Assembly (NCBI GenBank): GCA_000517565.1
Contig: CP007051.1
Location: 1,015,039-1,079,038 of the forward strand
Direction: 5' to 3'
From: Desulfurella acetivorans A63
Lineage (GTDB): Bacteria; Campylobacterota_A; Desulfurellia; Desulfurellales; Desulfurellaceae
Length of the DNA stretch: 64,000 bases
Below are positions 1-9,391 of the stretch, piece by piece (the first letter of the stretch is position 1; each line of letters opens with the position of its first letter). The notes below the pieces were generated by a model. It did no database searches. It saw only the letters and a program-made list of their open reading frames with translations, and had not been told where the DNA came from. Position numbers and translations under genes: made by a program.

Positions 1-294
1 ATTATTTTCAATTGAACAAATGGCAAGCTTATAGTCAAAATGCACATCAGCAATAATTGGTATTGGACTTTTTTGTTTTAATACAGACAATGCCTTACAA
101 GCCTCTTTGTCTACTATAGCACATCTTACTATTTCGCAACCTTTTGTGTATAACGAATTTATTTGTGCAAGTGTTGCATTAATATCTCGTGTATCAGTAT
201 TTGTCATAGATTGGACACTTATTGGCTCAAAACCACCTATCGCAACATTTCCAACGTATATTTTTTTTGTTTTTTTTCTTTGAATAAAACTCAT
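1..294 (-). CDS. ispG: 4-hydroxy-3-methylbut-2-enyl diphosphate synthase (GcpE), N-terminal part
   Basis: This gene runs off the left edge, so only the first 98 codons are visible. The translation begins MSFIQRKKTKKIYVGNVAIG and continues with PISVQSMTNTDTRD, the characteristic N-terminal TIM-barrel opening of IspG/GcpE, followed by a stretch (CEIVRCAIVDKEAC) that also fits. IspG is the iron-sulfur enzyme that makes HMBPP in the non-mevalonate isoprenoid pathway. The C-terminal cluster cysteines lie outside the window. The ATG overlaps the TGA of rseP as ATGA, which fixes the start and implies translational coupling. It is the last visible gene of the rpsB-led operon and works in the same pathway as dxr three genes upstream. 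Confidence 0.9.
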   Translation of the reverse strand, partial: MSFIQRKKTKKIYVGNVAIGGFEPISVQSMTNTDTRDINATLAQINSLYTKGCEIVRCAIVDKEACKALSVLKQKSPIPIIADVHFDYKLAICSIENN

Positions 295-1373
295 CTTTTA
301 ATTACATTGTGCGTTGTAACATTTTTTGGTATAAAAAATCGTTTTATATCATTGTAAAATGCAAAAACCATTAATACTATCAAAAGCGCTATGCCAACCT
401 TTTGAGCAGCAATCTGGAATTTTTCACTTACAGGCTTTTTTCTTATTGCTTCGATTGTAAAAAACATTAAATGCCCACCATCCAATACAGGTATTGGAAA
501 CAAGTTTAATAATCCAAGATTTATACTTATAATACTAGCAAATATCAAAAATGCGCCAAATCCAGCTTGTGCAGCTTTACTTGCAATATCAACTATCATT
601 ATAGGCCCCCCAACCTCAGAGGATGGTATAAACCCACCAATAAGCCTAATAATACCTTCAATAGTCAATTTTGTAATGTAAATTGTTTTTTCGATACCCA
701 AATATAAAGATTTCCATATGGGATATCTAACAAGTGTTGTTTCACCAGAAGGTAAAATTCCTATAACATTAATTTTTTCTTTGTATCCCAAAGGATTTTT
801 TACAATTTCTGTCTTTGGTTTAATATTTACTTTGACTATTTTACCATTCCTTTGAATAACAATATCTAAATTATTGTGAGTTTTAATTATTTTAGACATA
901 TCTTCCCATGTAGTTAATTTTATATTATTAATTTCTAAAATTTTATCTTTTGGTTGTAAGTGTGCATAATAAGCTGGAGAATCTTTCAAAACTTTTCCAA
1001 TTTGTGGCGACAAAGTTTGAATGCCGATAGAATAGGCAATAGCAAAAAACAAAACTGCAGAAAGTATATTAAAAAAAGGACCAGCAAATACTATCAACAT
1101 TCTTTTATAAACACTTTGAGCATAAAACGCACCTTCTTTATCATTTTCGTCAATACTATTGGGTTCTTCACCTTTCATTTTTACATATCCGCCAAGTGGT
1201 ACAGCTGATATTACAAACTCTGTTATTTTGGTTTGTTTTTTTAATAGGACTGGTCCAAAACCAATAGAAAATCTTTCTACCTTTACTCCACTTAATACTG
1301 CAACAATAAAATGTCCAAATTCATGTATTATAATCATAACGACTAGCGCTAATATGCCATATATTATATACAT
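291..1373 (-). CDS. rseP: RIP zinc metalloprotease RseP
   Basis: A 360-residue site-2 protease of the inner membrane. The zinc motif HEFGH sits at residues 17-21 inside the first membrane helix. A PDZ-like domain covers about residues 115-190, and the third zinc ligand motif PIPVLDGG falls at about 293-300 before the last helices. Family members cut anti-sigma factors and leftover signal peptides within the membrane. The length is slightly below the E. coli form because there is one PDZ domain rather than two. The start codon overlaps the stop of dxr by one base (TAATG), with AGGAGG just upstream. The dxr-rseP-ispG order is typical of diderm bacteria. Confidence 0.95.
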   Translation of the reverse strand: MYIIYGILALVVMIIIHEFGHFIVAVLSGVKVERFSIGFGPVLLKKQTKITEFVISAVPLGGYVKMKGEEPNSIDENDKEGAFYAQSVYKRMLIVFAGPFFNILSAVLFFAIAYSIGIQTLSPQIGKVLKDSPAYYAHLQPKDKILEINNIKLTTWEDMSKIIKTHNNLDIVIQRNGKIVKVNIKPKTEIVKNPLGYKEKINVIGILPSGETTLVRYPIWKSLYLGIEKTIYITKLTIEGIIRLIGGFIPSSEVGGPIMIVDIASKAAQAGFGAFLIFASIISINLGLLNLFPIPVLDGGHLMFFTIEAIRKKPVSEKFQIAAQKVGIALLIVLMVFAFYNDIKRFFIPKNVTTHNVIKR

Positions 1374-2521
1374 TAAGACCTCCTTAAACTCTCTATTACT
1401 TTTTCAGTTTCTTTCTTAATTAGCTGTGTTTGATCTTGTAGATCAAAAATATTTTCAGGCATTTTATCCTCAAAATCCTCCATAATTTTTTTAATTATTT
1501 TTGAAATATCCGTAAATTTAATCTTATTTTGCAAAAAATACTCAACACATACCTCATCAGCTGCATTTAATAGTAAACCACAATTTTTATCTTTTTTTCT
1601 AAATGCATCTTGCGCCAAAGCTAAAAGCTCAAATTTATCTAAATCTGGTTTTTCAAAAGTCAAAGTCCCTATATCAATAAGTGAAATTTTATTTTCAAAC
1701 TCAATTCTATCTGGTTTATATAAAGCGTAGGCTATGGGCAACTTCATATCTGGCTGAGCCATTTGAGCAATAATGCTTCCGTCGATGAGTTCTACTGCTG
1801 AGTGAACTATACATTCTTTATGAACAACAACTTCAATTTGTTTGCTATCCACATCAAAAAGCCATCCAGCCTCTATAATCTCAAAACCTTTATTCATCAT
1901 AGTTGCTGAATCAATTGTAATTTTTGCACCCATATTCCATTTTGGGTGATTAAGAGCCATTTCTTTTGTTATACTCTCAAATCGTTCCTTATCAGTTAAC
2001 CTAAAAGGACCTCCAGATGCAGTTAAGATAATTTTTTTTAGGAACTGTCTTTTGCCTTCCAAACACTGGTATATTGCAGAGTGTTCGCTATCAATTGGTA
2101 CTATTTCAATCTTGTTTTTTTTTGCCAATTCTGTCAGTATCTTTCCAGCAACTACCAAACTTTCTTTATTAGCTAAAGCAAATTTTTTTTTATAATAAAT
2201 CGCATAGTAAGAAGGCAGTATGCCTGCACTTCCAACAAAAGCATTTATAACAAAATCTATATCATTTTTTGCAATTAATTCAGACAATTCATTTTGTGAA
2301 AAAAATTCTATATATGGAAAAAGATTTTTTAATTGAGAAATGTATTCTAACTGTCCTACGTAAACATACTTTGGTTTTAGTTTTTCAATTTGCTCTATAG
2401 CTTTAGTGATATTTTTATTGAAAGCAATACCAATTATGTTATATTTTGAACCTTTTTTAATAACTTCAATTACATTTTGACCAATTGAACCTGTAGATCC
2501 TAATATTAAAATATTTTCCAT
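1373..2521 (-). CDS. dxr: 1-deoxy-D-xylulose 5-phosphate reductoisomerase
   Basis: A 382-residue NADPH-dependent enzyme that converts DXP to MEP, the committed step of the non-mevalonate pathway. The nucleotide-binding motif GSTGSIGQNVIEVI is at residues 8-21. The family motifs NKESLVVAGK and DSEHSAIYQCLEG (metal and substrate binding) follow, and NHPKWNMGAKITIDSATMMN is intact. The length is normal for the family. It overlaps cdsA by 16 bases and rseP by one base, so it is part of the tightly packed minus-strand operon. The pairing with ispG in the same operon supports isoprenoid supply for the undecaprenyl carrier made by uppS. Confidence 0.96.
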   Translation of the reverse strand: MENILILGSTGSIGQNVIEVIKKGSKYNIIGIAFNKNITKAIEQIEKLKPKYVYVGQLEYISQLKNLFPYIEFFSQNELSELIAKNDIDFVINAFVGSAGILPSYYAIYYKKKFALANKESLVVAGKILTELAKKNKIEIVPIDSEHSAIYQCLEGKRQFLKKIILTASGGPFRLTDKERFESITKEMALNHPKWNMGAKITIDSATMMNKGFEIIEAGWLFDVDSKQIEVVVHKECIVHSAVELIDGSIIAQMAQPDMKLPIAYALYKPDRIEFENKISLIDIGTLTFEKPDLDKFELLALAQDAFRKKDKNCGLLLNAADEVCVEYFLQNKIKFTDISKIIKKIMEDFEDKMPENIFDLQDQTQLIKKETEKVIESLRRS

Positions 2522-3273
2522 AAAAACATTAAATATACTAAATATGCTGAAAATGCAAGACTGTCAAGTCTATCAAGCATACCCCCGTGTCCTGGTATGA
2601 TATTAGAAGAATCTTTTTTGTTATATATACGCTTTACAACAGACTCAGACAAATCTCCAAAAATACCTGCCATATTAGATACTAAACCTACGCCAAAAGC
2701 TACTTTTAAATCAATATTTAAAAAATAAGCAAACATGATAGAAGAAATTGTGCCAAAAATTACGCCACATATGGCTCCTTCATAAGTTTTGTTTGGACTG
2801 ATATTTGGAGCCAATTTAATTTTTCCAAATGATTTTCCACAAAAATATGCAAATGAATCACCAACCCATATGCTTACACAAACAAGCAAAAATAGCCATC
2901 TACCATTATCTAATTTTACAATGTTTACAAAAAATGTATATAGCGATACATATAATATACCACCAAGCAAATAGTAATGAGTCAAAATTCTATTTTTATC
3001 AATATTTTTAAAACCAATAATCATATGTATTAAAAAAATTAACATCAAAACAATAAATATATACTCAAAGTAAAACAAAACAGTTGATAAAAATACTGCA
3101 GTCAAAACAAAATACAAATATCTTTCTTTTAATCCAGTAAAATTTGACCATTCAAAGTATGATAATAATCCAACCATTAAAATTATAAGCTTTATAAGCC
3201 ACAACGGCGCATATAAAATAATTGCAAGGACAAAAGGTATTAACAGACCTGCACTTATAATTCTTTTAATCAT
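2506..3273 (-). CDS. cdsA: Phosphatidate cytidylyltransferase (CDP-diglyceride synthase)
   Basis: A polytopic inner-membrane enzyme that makes CDP-diacylglycerol from phosphatidate and CTP. The C-terminal CdsA signature is clear: a basic stretch (VVKRIYNKKDSS) followed by IPGHGGMLDRLDS. About seven to eight hydrophobic helices precede it. The longest open frame begins at a TTG at 3285, but the ATG at 3271-3273 lies a proper distance after GGTGG and gives MIKRIIS, so I use that start. It overlaps the end of uppS by 8 bases. Phospholipid, undecaprenyl and isoprenoid genes are packed together here, as in many bacteria. Confidence 0.94.
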   Translation of the reverse strand: MIKRIISAGLLIPFVLAIILYAPLWLIKLIILMVGLLSYFEWSNFTGLKERYLYFVLTAVFLSTVLFYFEYIFIVLMLIFLIHMIIGFKNIDKNRILTHYYLLGGILYVSLYTFFVNIVKLDNGRWLFLLVCVSIWVGDSFAYFCGKSFGKIKLAPNISPNKTYEGAICGVIFGTISSIMFAYFLNIDLKVAFGVGLVSNMAGIFGDLSESVVKRIYNKKDSSNIIPGHGGMLDRLDSLAFSAYLVYLMFLWKIF

Positions 3274-3970
3274 CAAGTCCACCAAATCGTCTTTTTCTTT
3301 CTGAAAATTCTTTTATGCAATACTCTAAATCATCTTCATTAAATTCTGGCCAGTATTTATCTAAAAAAATAATTTCCGCATATGCGATTTGCCATAGCAA
3401 GAAATTACTTATCCTTTTTTCACCACCAGTTCTAATTAACAAATCAACATCTGGTATATCTTTAGTATATAGGTATTGTTCAAATATATTTTCATCAATA
3501 TTATCACAATTAAGTTTATTCAAACTAAAATCCATACATATGTTTTTACAGGCTCTTATAATTTCCATATAAGATCCGTAATTTATTGCAAAATTTATCG
3601 TTAAATCTGAATTGTTTTTTGTTTTTTCTTGAAGGTTTAATATAGCTTCCTGTTGCTTTTGAGGTAATTTTGTGATATCTCCAATACAGTTAAATTTTAT
3701 ATTTTCCTTCATCATAAAATCTGATTTTTTCCTTACCTGTATACCAAGTAATTTCATTAAAAAATTAACTTCATTTTGCGGTCTTTTCCAGTTTTCTGTA
3801 GAAAATGTATATAAAGTCAAATATTCGATTTTTAATTCTTTGGCTTTTTTTGCAATTTTATCAATAATTGTAGAACCAATAAAATGACCATAAATTCTTT
3901 TTTTACCATGGAGGTTGGCCCAACGGCCATTGCCATCCATTATAATAGCTATATGTTTGGGAATATTCAT
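3266..3970 (-). CDS. uppS: Isoprenyl transferase (undecaprenyl diphosphate synthase)
   Basis: A 234-residue cis-prenyltransferase that builds the C55 carrier for peptidoglycan and O-antigen from FPP and IPP. The substrate-binding motif IAIIMDGNGRWA lies near residues 8-19, with the catalytic Asp in MDGNG. Further family motifs are TLYTFSTENWKRP, the pyrophosphate motif LLIRTGGEKRISNFLLWQ and YAEIIF. The length is typical. It is separated by one base from frr and overlaps cdsA. Confidence 0.95.
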   Translation of the reverse strand: MNIPKHIAIIMDGNGRWANLHGKKRIYGHFIGSTIIDKIAKKAKELKIEYLTLYTFSTENWKRPQNEVNFLMKLLGIQVRKKSDFMMKENIKFNCIGDITKLPQKQQEAILNLQEKTKNNSDLTINFAINYGSYMEIIRACKNICMDFSLNKLNCDNIDENIFEQYLYTKDIPDVDLLIRTGGEKRISNFLLWQIAYAEIIFLDKYWPEFNEDDLEYCIKEFSERKRRFGGLDD

Positions 3971-3971
3971 T

Positions 3972-4526
3972 TTAAACAGATAAAATCTCTTTTTCTTTTA
4001 AGCTAAATAAATTATCTATTTCTTTAATGTATTTATCCGTTAATTTCTGCATTTCATCTTCTTCTTTTTTTAGATCATCTTTAGATATAGCTTTATCTTT
4101 TTCTAAATCTTTTAGAATTGTATTTGCCTTTTTTCTTATGTTTCTAATATTTACTTTATATTTTTCACTTTCTTGTTTAAGTTGCTTCACAATACTTTTT
4201 CTATCTTCTTCGGTTAGTGGTGGCATGTTAATTTTAACAACTTTACCATCATTATTTGGTGTCAATCCTATATTTGATTTTAAAATCGCCTTCTCAATAG
4301 CTTTTAGTAAACTCAAATCCCACGGTTTAATTATTATCGTTGTAGCATCAGGAACCGAAATAGAAGCGACCTGCTTTAGCGGCATTTTTTTTTCGTAACT
4401 TTCAATAAGAATATTTTCAACAAGCAGACTGTGAGCTTTACCTGTTTTGAGAGACGTAACATAGTTTTTATAGGCTAAAAGAGCTTTTTCCATTTCAGAA
4501 GCAATGGGTTTAACTTCATCTATCAT
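3972..4526 (-). CDS. frr: Ribosome recycling factor
   Basis: A 184-residue protein with the normal RRF length and motifs: the N-terminal helix, the R-loop region (here KTGKAHSLLVENI), the beta domain around IIIKPWDLSLLKAIEKAI, and the C-terminal coiled arm ending in KYIKEIDNLFSLKEKEILSV. It dissociates post-termination ribosomes together with EF-G. It sits between pyrH (9-base gap) and uppS (1-base gap) in the conserved rpsB-tsf-pyrH-frr order. Confidence 0.96.
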   Translation of the reverse strand: MIDEVKPIASEMEKALLAYKNYVTSLKTGKAHSLLVENILIESYEKKMPLKQVASISVPDATTIIIKPWDLSLLKAIEKAILKSNIGLTPNNDGKVVKINMPPLTEEDRKSIVKQLKQESEKYKVNIRNIRKKANTILKDLEKDKAISKDDLKKEEDEMQKLTDKYIKEIDNLFSLKEKEILSV

Positions 4527-4535
4527 ACTGCCTCC

Positions 4536-5249
4536 TTAGCTAACTAATGTGCCTACCTTTTTGCCTTCTATTATGCTTTTTAGGATACCCTCTTTGTTTA
4601 TATTTAAAACAATAATAGGTAATTTATACTCCATACACATAGATATTGCCGTTGAGTCCATAACTTTTAAATTTTGATCAAGAACTTGAATGTATGTGAT
4701 TTCTTCTATCAATTTGGCATTTTCATAAACCATAGGATCTTTATCGTAAACACCATCAACTTTTGTAGCTTTAAGTAATACTTGAGCGCCCATTTCCATA
4801 GCCCTAAGTGCTGCTGCTGTATCTGTAGTAAAGTAAGGGTTTCCAGTACCAGCAACAAATATTACCACCCTACCTTTTTCTAAGTGTCTCAAAGCCCTTC
4901 GTCTAATATATGGTTCAGAAATCTGCCTCATTTCTATTGCGCTAATAACGCGGGTGGGCACATCAAGTTTTTCTAAACTATCTTGTAGAGCTAAACCATT
5001 GATTACTGTAGCAAGCATACCCATATAGTCTGCACTTGCTCTATCCATACCAAGCGCAGCACCTTTAATACCTCTAAAAATATTTCCACCACCGATAACA
5101 ATAGAAATACTTACACCCATTTCCCACACTTGTTTAACTTCGAAGGATATTTTTTTTATCATTTTGTCATCTATGCCAAAAGGAAGCTCGCCAAGCAAAG
5201 CTTCCCCACTGAGTTTTAATAAAATATTATTATAAGCAGGTTTAGCCAC
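4536..5249 (-). CDS. pyrH: UMP kinase
   Basis: A 237-residue amino-acid-kinase-fold enzyme that phosphorylates UMP to UDP. The phosphate-binding [10 protein letters not shown] is near the N-terminus, GGGNIFRG follows, and the nucleotide/UMP motif [17 protein letters not shown] is intact. Length is typical. It starts 3 bases after the tsf stop, so the two are cotranscribed. Confidence 0.96.
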   Translation of the reverse strand: MAKPAYNNILLKLSGEALLGELPFGIDDKMIKKISFEVKQVWEMGVSISIVIGGGNIFRGIKGAALGMDRASADYMGMLATVINGLALQDSLEKLDVPTRVISAIEMRQISEPYIRRRALRHLEKGRVVIFVAGTGNPYFTTDTAAALRAMEMGAQVLLKATKVDGVYDKDPMVYENAKLIEEITYIQVLDQNLKVMDSTAISMCMEYKLPIIVLNINKEGILKSIIEGKKVGTLVS

Positions 5250-5252
5250 GAC

Positions 5253-5849
5253 TTATTCTTCTCCTAACTTAAATCTTACAAATCTTCTAAGTATAATATT
5301 TTCGCCAAATTTTGCTATAGCGTTATTAATTAAATCTCTTACTTTAATCATATCGTTTTTTACAAAAGGTTGATCAAGTACGCAAATTTCTTCAAGGTAT
5401 TTGTTAATTTTGCCTTCTAATATTTTATCAATAACATTTTCAGGTTTACCACTTTTTATTAGCTGCTCCCTTTGAAAAGTTTTTTCCTTTTCAATTACTT
5501 CTTGAGGAACACTTTCTTTGTCAACATAAAGTGGATTTGTAGCCGCAATATGCATTGCTATGTCTTTTGCAAGTTGAGCAAACTCGTCTGTATTTGCTAC
5601 AAAATCCGTTTCACAATTCAATTCTACCATTACGCCGATTTTACCACCTGCATGTATATAGCTTACTATTTTACCTTCATTTGCAACCCTAAGCGATTTT
5701 TTTCTAGCACTTGCAAGCCCCATTTCTCTGAGTTTTTCTATAGCTTTATCAATATCGCCATTTGCTTGCTCAAGAGCTTTTTTGCAATCCATCATACCAG
5801 CGCCAGTGCGTTCTCTTAACTCTTTAACTAATTGGGCATTTATTTCCAT
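5253..5849 (-). CDS. tsf: Elongation factor Ts (short form)
   Basis: A nucleotide exchange factor for EF-Tu. The UBA-like N-terminal domain contains RTGAGMMDCKKALEQANGD, and the core contains the conserved VELNCETDFVANTDEF. At 198 residues it is much shorter than the E. coli form (about 283), matching the compact EF-Ts class with a single core half found in many low-GC and thermophilic bacteria. It starts 3 bases after rpsB ends. Confidence 0.95.
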   Translation of the reverse strand: MEINAQLVKELRERTGAGMMDCKKALEQANGDIDKAIEKLREMGLASARKKSLRVANEGKIVSYIHAGGKIGVMVELNCETDFVANTDEFAQLAKDIAMHIAATNPLYVDKESVPQEVIEKEKTFQREQLIKSGKPENVIDKILEGKINKYLEEICVLDQPFVKNDMIKVRDLINNAIAKFGENIILRRFVRFKLGEE

Positions 5850-5852
5850 TTC

Positions 5853-6638
5853 TTATAAATCCTCCTCTTCACTAAACTCTTCTTCACTTTCAACTTTTTC
5901 AGCTACAGCTTCTTCAAATTTTTCTGCTTCTATTTTATCTGCTACTTCTTTATTGTAGCGTTCTCTTCCTCTCAACACAGCTTCTTGCATCTTTTGTGCA
6001 AGCAAACTTATTGATCTAATTGCATCGTCGTTGCCTGGAATAATGTAATCTATAGGATCTGGATCACAATTTGTATCAACTAGTGCAACTACAGGAATTT
6101 TTAATTTATTTGCTTCTTTAATAGCAAGTTCTTCTCGTTTGGTATCAACTGCTATAATTACATCCGGTAATTTTGTCATATTCTTTATGCCAGAGAGGTA
6201 TTTTTCTAGCTTTTCTTTCTTTTTCATTAAAATTTTTGCTTCTTTTTTGGTATACTTATTTATCTCGCCACTTTCTTCAAGTTCTGTAAGTCTTTTTAGA
6301 TTCTCTACGCCTTTTTTGACAGTAGAAAAATTTGTAAGCAAACCGCCAAGCCACTTATAAGTAACATAAGGCATACCGCAAGCTATAGCTGCCTCCCTAA
6401 TTTCGTCTTGACCTTGTTTCTTTGTGCAAACAAACAATATTGTTTTGTTTGCAGCAGCCTGTTCTTCTACAAATTCGTAAGCTTTCTCAAAGTAATAGAG
6501 TGTTTGCTGCAAATCAATAATGTGAATACCTTTCCTTGCAGCAAAAATGTAAGGTTTCATTTTTGGGTTCCAGCGTTTGGTTTGGTGACCAAAGTGAACC
6601 CCTGCTTCTAAAAGTTCTTTCATCGTAATGTGCGACAT
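5853..6638 (-). CDS. rpsB: 30S ribosomal protein S2
   Basis: A 261-residue S2 protein. The N-terminus carries the hallmark [19 protein letters not shown], followed by IHIIDLQQT and the conserved WLGGLLTNF and PDVIIAVD segments. The C-terminal tail (about residues 230-261) is highly acidic. It is the first gene of the operon and has an AAGGAG site ahead of the ATG. A long inverted-repeat leader lies upstream, consistent with S2 autoregulation of the rpsB-tsf unit. Confidence 0.97.
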   Translation of the reverse strand: MSHITMKELLEAGVHFGHQTKRWNPKMKPYIFAARKGIHIIDLQQTLYYFEKAYEFVEEQAAANKTILFVCTKKQGQDEIREAAIACGMPYVTYKWLGGLLTNFSTVKKGVENLKRLTELEESGEINKYTKKEAKILMKKKEKLEKYLSGIKNMTKLPDVIIAVDTKREELAIKEANKLKIPVVALVDTNCDPDPIDYIIPGNDDAIRSISLLAQKMQEAVLRGRERYNKEVADKIEAEKFEEAVAEKVESEEEFSEEEDL

Positions 6639-6667
6639 ACAAACTCCTTAAAAAATGGATTTACCAC

Positions 6668-6729
6668 CACTTGCTAAATGTGCACAAATCTAATATTAGA
6701 CTCCATGTGCACACAAGATTAAGCAAGTG
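6668..6729 (-). ncRNA. Structured 5' leader of rpsB (candidate S2 autoregulatory element)
   Basis: Between the predicted promoter and rpsB the transcript can fold into a long hairpin. CACTTGCT (6722-6729 read on minus) pairs with AGCAAGTG (6668-6675 on minus). TGTGCACA at 6706-6713 pairs with TGTGCACA at 6679-6686, and TCTAATATTAGA at 6689-6700 closes the top. The arms are seen directly; the regulatory role is inferred from known S2 leader RNAs in other bacteria. Confidence 0.6.
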
Positions 6730-6747
6730 TGCGTTTTTCAGATTGGC

Positions 6748-6776
6748 ATTTTATCATAAACTCTATTATATTACAA
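6748..6776 (-). promoter_or_regulatory. Sigma70-type promoter for the rpsB operon
   Basis: On the minus strand TTGTAA (6771-6776) and TAAAAT (6748-6753) are separated by exactly 17 bases. Transcription would start near 6741, placing the complete hairpin leader at the 5' end of the mRNA. Confidence 0.55.
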
Positions 6777-6813
6777 TAATAAAATTTTAGCAGCATCGTG
6801 TGTAATTTTTTAA

Positions 6814-6842
6814 TTTACAAACAACAGAAACTGAAGTATAAT
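6814..6842 (+). promoter_or_regulatory. Sigma70-type promoter for the mannose-1-P guanylyltransferase/eno operon
   Basis: TTTACA (6814-6819) and a perfect TATAAT (6837-6842) are separated by 17 bases on the plus strand, about 35 bases before the GTG start at 6877. It is arranged back to back with the rpsB promoter. Confidence 0.65.
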
Positions 6843-6876
6843 TCAAATAAATGAACCAAACATTGAGGTGAAAAAA

Positions 6877-9378
6877 GTGAAAACAATACTAATGGCAGGC
6901 GGATTTGGAACAAGACTTAGACCTCTTACTATTAAAATACCCAAACCAATGGTTCCGGTAGTCAATAAACCTATCATGCTACATGTAATTAATTTACTAA
7001 AACGTCATCAACTGCTCAACATAAGTGCTTTGTTATTTTTTCAACATGATGTTATAAAAAATTTCTTCCAAGATGGACAGGAATTTGGTGTTGATTTAAG
7101 TTATATTCTGCCAGATGAAGATTATGGCACAGCTGGAGCAGTAAAATATGCAATTGTAGAAGAAAATATAAACGAAACAATACTTGTTATAAGTTCTGAT
7201 ATACTATGCGATTTTGATCTCACAAAAGCAATTGAATCACATAAAAAAAAGCATGCAAAAGCCACAATTATTTTAACACACACAAAAGATCCCACATCAT
7301 ATGGCATAGTAATTACAGATTCCAATTCAAATATTGAAAAATTTTTAGAAAAACCATCATGGGGTGAAGTATTTTCTGATCTTATAAATACAGGAATATA
7401 CATATTGGAAAAAGAAGTGTACGACTTAATACCAGAAAAAACAGAGTTTGATTTTAGCAAGGATCTTTTTCCACTTTTGCTTGAAAAAAACATAAAAATA
7501 AATGCATATATAGATAATGGTTACTGGAAAGATATAGGGAATATATCTGAGTATTTTGCAGCAAATATGGATTGCTTAGAAAGTAAAGTACGCATTGAAT
7601 TAAACGAAGAAAGGATTGAAAATACAAATTTTTATGTTGGTAAAAATACAAATATAAATTTCACATCAACTTTAGAAGGTAGTGTTGTTATTGGTGAAAA
7701 TTCTATCATTGAACCCAAGGCAAGAATCAAAAACTCTATTATTGGTAAAAATGTACACATTGGAAAAAATTGCAATATAGAAAACACTATTGTATGGGAC
7801 AATACACAAATTTTGCAAGATAGTCAGATAAGAAACTCGATAATTTTAGATAATGTTACAATAGGCTGTCAAACAATTATTGATGATAATTGTGTTGTAT
7901 CAAGTTCAGTAAAAATAGGCAATAATGTTATTATAAAACCAAATGTTAAAATCTGGCCAAACAAAGAAGTAGAATCAGGTGCAATTTTATCATCATCTCT
8001 AATTTGGGCCGAAAAATGGTCATACATGCTATTTGCAAAGTACGGTGTTACCGGACTTGCAAATTTGGAAATTACACCTGAGTTTTGTACAAAACTTGGC
8101 TCGGCATATGCAACAAGCTTAAAAGAAAAATCTACTGTAGTCTGCGGTAGAGATACGCACCCCGTATCGAGATTGCTAAATAGAGCTTTAATGTCCGGTG
8201 TTTTATCATGCGGTGTAAATGTAGAAGATTTAAGTGATACACCAATACCTATTATAAGGTACATTATAAAAACTACGGGTAAATCAGGTGGTTTTTACTT
8301 GAGACGTTCACCATTTGACACAGAATTTGTGGATATTAAGTTTTTTGATAACAATGGGATGGATATTGTTAGTTCAAAAGAAAAAACTATAGAAAGGCTT
8401 TTTTTTAGAGAAGATTTTAGAAAGTCACCTATTAATAAAGTGGGAAATTTAAATTTTCCATATCATGTAATAGAAAGCTACAATAACTCAATTTTGAATA
8501 AGCTAAACATCGATAGTATAAAACAAAAAAGCTTAAGGGTTGTTATTGACTACTCATATGGCAGTGCATCAAAAATTTTACCAAATATTTTAGGCAAAAT
8601 AGGTATTGAAGTAATAAGCTTAAATGCTTTTATAGAACCCAATAAAACAACACGTACTAAAGAAGAATTTGATCAAGCTCAACACACATTATCAGTTATT
8701 ACAAAAAGTACAAATGCAGATTTAGGTATAATGCTTGATTCTGGTTGTGAAAAAGTTTTTTTAGTTGACAACCATGGAGAAATAGTAGATAATGAAAGTG
8801 CTGTAAGAGCATTAGTCTTACTCCAGGCTCAAAAACTAAAGGGCAAAAAGATTATTTTGCCAATAAATGCTTCTTTTATGTGCGAAAAGCTTTGCAACGA
8901 CTTAAATATAGAATTTTATGAATCGCCATTCACTATGAAAGAATTAATGTATAATGCTTATAATTTAAAAGCTGATTTTAGTGCAGATGCAAATGGTGGT
9001 TTTTTGTTTAGCGAATACCAGTATTTTTTTGATGGTATATACTCTACACTTAAAATACTAGAACTATTGAGTTTACAAGAAAAAAGCATATCTCAGTTCG
9101 TAAATATGTATGAATCAACACCAAAAAGAAAAGTTTTGATTCCTTGCCCTTTTGACAAAAAAGGTAGTGTAATGCGAAAGTTGTTTGAAGATACACAAAA
9201 TACAGATAGACTAACTACCTTTGGTATTAAAATATACCATAAAGATATGGAAGGTTGGGTTTTGCTTTATCCAGAAGAAGATAAGTCTTATTTTGCCATA
9301 GAAGCAAATGCAAAAACTCAAAAAGATTTGGAAAATCTTATTGACACTTACAAAGAAATGGTAAAAAAATATATTTAA
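6877..9378 (+). CDS. Bidomain NDP-sugar pyrophosphorylase / phosphomannomutase-like protein
   Basis: An 833-residue fusion. Residues 1-230 are a nucleotidyltransferase with the signature [14 protein letters not shown]. Residues about 250-370 are left-handed beta-helix hexapeptide repeats ([19 protein letters not shown] and similar). The rest resembles the alpha-D-phosphohexomutase fold. The architecture matches the mannose-1-phosphate guanylyltransferase/PMM fusions of cyanobacteria and other phyla, suggesting GDP-mannose supply for glycans. The mutase part lacks the TASHNP phosphoserine loop ([11 protein letters not shown] from residue 471) and the DGDADR metal motif (DSGCEK from 621), so it may be inactive. 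A GTG at 6868 is possible, but the GTG at 6877 follows GAGGTG at the right distance and is preferred. It is first in an operon with eno. Confidence 0.85.
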   Translation: MKTILMAGGFGTRLRPLTIKIPKPMVPVVNKPIMLHVINLLKRHQLLNISALLFFQHDVIKNFFQDGQEFGVDLSYILPDEDYGTAGAVKYAIVEENINETILVISSDILCDFDLTKAIESHKKKHAKATIILTHTKDPTSYGIVITDSNSNIEKFLEKPSWGEVFSDLINTGIYILEKEVYDLIPEKTEFDFSKDLFPLLLEKNIKINAYIDNGYWKDIGNISEYFAANMDCLESKVRIELNEERIENTNFYVGKNTNINFTSTLEGSVVIGENSIIEPKARIKNSIIGKNVHIGKNCNIENTIVWDNTQILQDSQIRNSIILDNVTIGCQTIIDDNCVVSSSVKIGNNVIIKPNVKIWPNKEVESGAILSSSLIWAEKWSYMLFAKYGVTGLANLEITPEFCTKLGSAYATSLKEKSTVVCGRDTHPVSRLLNRALMSGVLSCGVNVEDLSDTPIPIIRYIIKTTGKSGGFYLRRSPFDTEFVDIKFFDNNGMDIVSSKEKTIERLFFREDFRKSPINKVGNLNFPYHVIESYNNSILNKLNIDSIKQKSLRVVIDYSYGSASKILPNILGKIGIEVISLNAFIEPNKTTRTKEEFDQAQHTLSVITKSTNADLGIMLDSGCEKVFLVDNHGEIVDNESAVRALVLLQAQKLKGKKIILPINASFMCEKLCNDLNIEFYESPFTMKELMYNAYNLKADFSADANGGFLFSEYQYFFDGIYSTLKILELLSLQEKSISQFVNMYESTPKRKVLIPCPFDKKGSVMRKLFEDTQNTDRLTTFGIKIYHKDMEGWVLLYPEEDKSYFAIEANAKTQKDLENLIDTYKEMVKKYI

Positions 9379-9391
9379 TTTAGGAGGAAAC

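Noticed and set aside
960-1419. Plus-strand frames opposite rseP
   Set aside because: RseP has all its catalytic motifs on the minus strand; the opposite frames have no start signals or family motifs.
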